DNA of 5,734 bases from Saprospiraceae bacterium (GTDB lineage: Bacteria; Bacteroidota; Bacteroidia; Chitinophagales; Saprospiraceae): contig JABDPK010000245.1 of NCBI GenBank assembly GCA_013042795.1, positions 1 to 5,734 on the forward strand, written 5' to 3'. Positions 5,574 through 5,734 of the stretch are shown here, piece by piece. The notes under the pieces were generated by a model that was given only the letters and a program-made list of their open reading frames with translations, was not told the origin of the DNA and did not search any database. Position 1 is the stretch's first letter, and every line of letters begins with the position of its first letter. A program made the position numbers and the translations under genes.

Positions 5574-5734
5574 AGATTTGAATAACAAGTTTTCCAATAG
5601 CTTTTCTGTCAACCATCATTTGTATCGCTTCAGGAGTTTTGTCAAGAGGCATGACTTTTTGAATATGTGGTTTTAGATTTCCGGAACTGTACATTGATAA
5701 GAGTTCATTACGCATGGTTTCGAGTTTTCCTGGA
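5572..5734 (-). CDS. MDR-family (zinc-binding dehydrogenase/quinone oxidoreductase) protein, C-terminal fragment
   Basis: Only the last 53 codons and the TAA stop (5574-5572) lie in the window; the N-terminus is beyond 5734. The fragment starts PGKLETMRNELLSMY and contains the extended stretch SGNLKPHIQKVMPLDKTPEA, then IQMMVDRKAIGKLVIQI at the end. The pattern G-x-L-x-P-x-I, then P-L-x-x-x-x-E-A, then A-I-G-K-L-V-I is the standard C-terminal ending of medium-chain dehydrogenase/reductases, where the chain returns to the GroES-like domain. It is too short to choose quinone oxidoreductase, alcohol dehydrogenase or another subgroup, and zinc status cannot be seen. The short segment differs from the matching end of the MDR gene at 3756-4772 (HRWKPIIDKTFSFENLKSAF), so it is a separate family member, not a recent duplicate. 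It converges on the acyltransferase, with a candidate terminator about 76 nt past its stop. Confidence 0.82.
   Translation of the reverse strand, partial: PGKLETMRNELLSMYSSGNLKPHIQKVMPLDKTPEAIQMMVDRKAIGKLVIQI

Noticed and set aside
3756..5734. Recent tandem duplication of the two MDR genes flanking the acyltransferase
   Set aside because: The visible C-terminal ends differ clearly in sequence, so they share only the family fold.

Overview
The window looks like chromosomal DNA of a Bacteroidetes (Bacteroidota) bacterium carrying ordinary central and lipid-related metabolism. The evidence is indirect. The DNA is AT-rich. Start codons are preceded by A-rich stretches rather than GGAGG-type ribosome binding sites. 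Two intergenic regions carry exact TAnnTTTG elements, the Bacteroidetes -7 promoter consensus, on the strand of the gene that follows. The proteins also read like Bacteroidetes versions of their families. No rRNA, tRNA, CRISPR array, insertion sequence, phage gene or attachment site was seen.

Positions 3661 down to 1 (minus strand) hold a tight four-gene cluster. In order of transcription these are a biotin carboxyl carrier protein (158 aa), a biotin carboxylase (492 aa), the electron transfer flavoprotein beta subunit (246 aa) and the ETF alpha subunit, whose last dozen or so residues lie beyond position 1. Gaps are 12, 12 and 23 nt, so this is very probably one operon. A candidate promoter sits just upstream at 3686-3714. 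The carrier and carboxylase are two parts of a biotin-dependent acyl-CoA carboxylase. The carrier lacks the 'thumb' insertion of housekeeping AccB and has an MKMEN biotin site, which favours a propionyl-CoA/methylcrotonyl-CoA-type enzyme. ETF passes electrons from acyl-CoA dehydrogenases to the respiratory chain. Together they suggest catabolism of branched-chain amino acids or odd/branched acyl-CoAs. The carboxyltransferase and dehydrogenase partners are not in the window and may lie past position 1.

Positions 4772-3756 (minus) encode a zinc-free medium-chain dehydrogenase/reductase of the quinone-oxidoreductase-like alcohol dehydrogenase type, with its own candidate promoter. Divergent from it, 4796-5419 (plus) encodes a small lysophospholipid-acyltransferase-family protein with intact HX4D and PEGSRSR motifs and a non-ATG start. 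A 152-bp convergent intergenic region (5420-5571) follows, with degenerate heptamer repeats and two candidate terminators facing opposite ways. The window ends inside the C-terminus of a second MDR oxidoreductase (5734-5572, minus).

I found no convincing undescribed system. The points most worth a second look are the carboxylase-ETF operon without a carboxyltransferase, the split carboxylase architecture, and the acyltransferase start.
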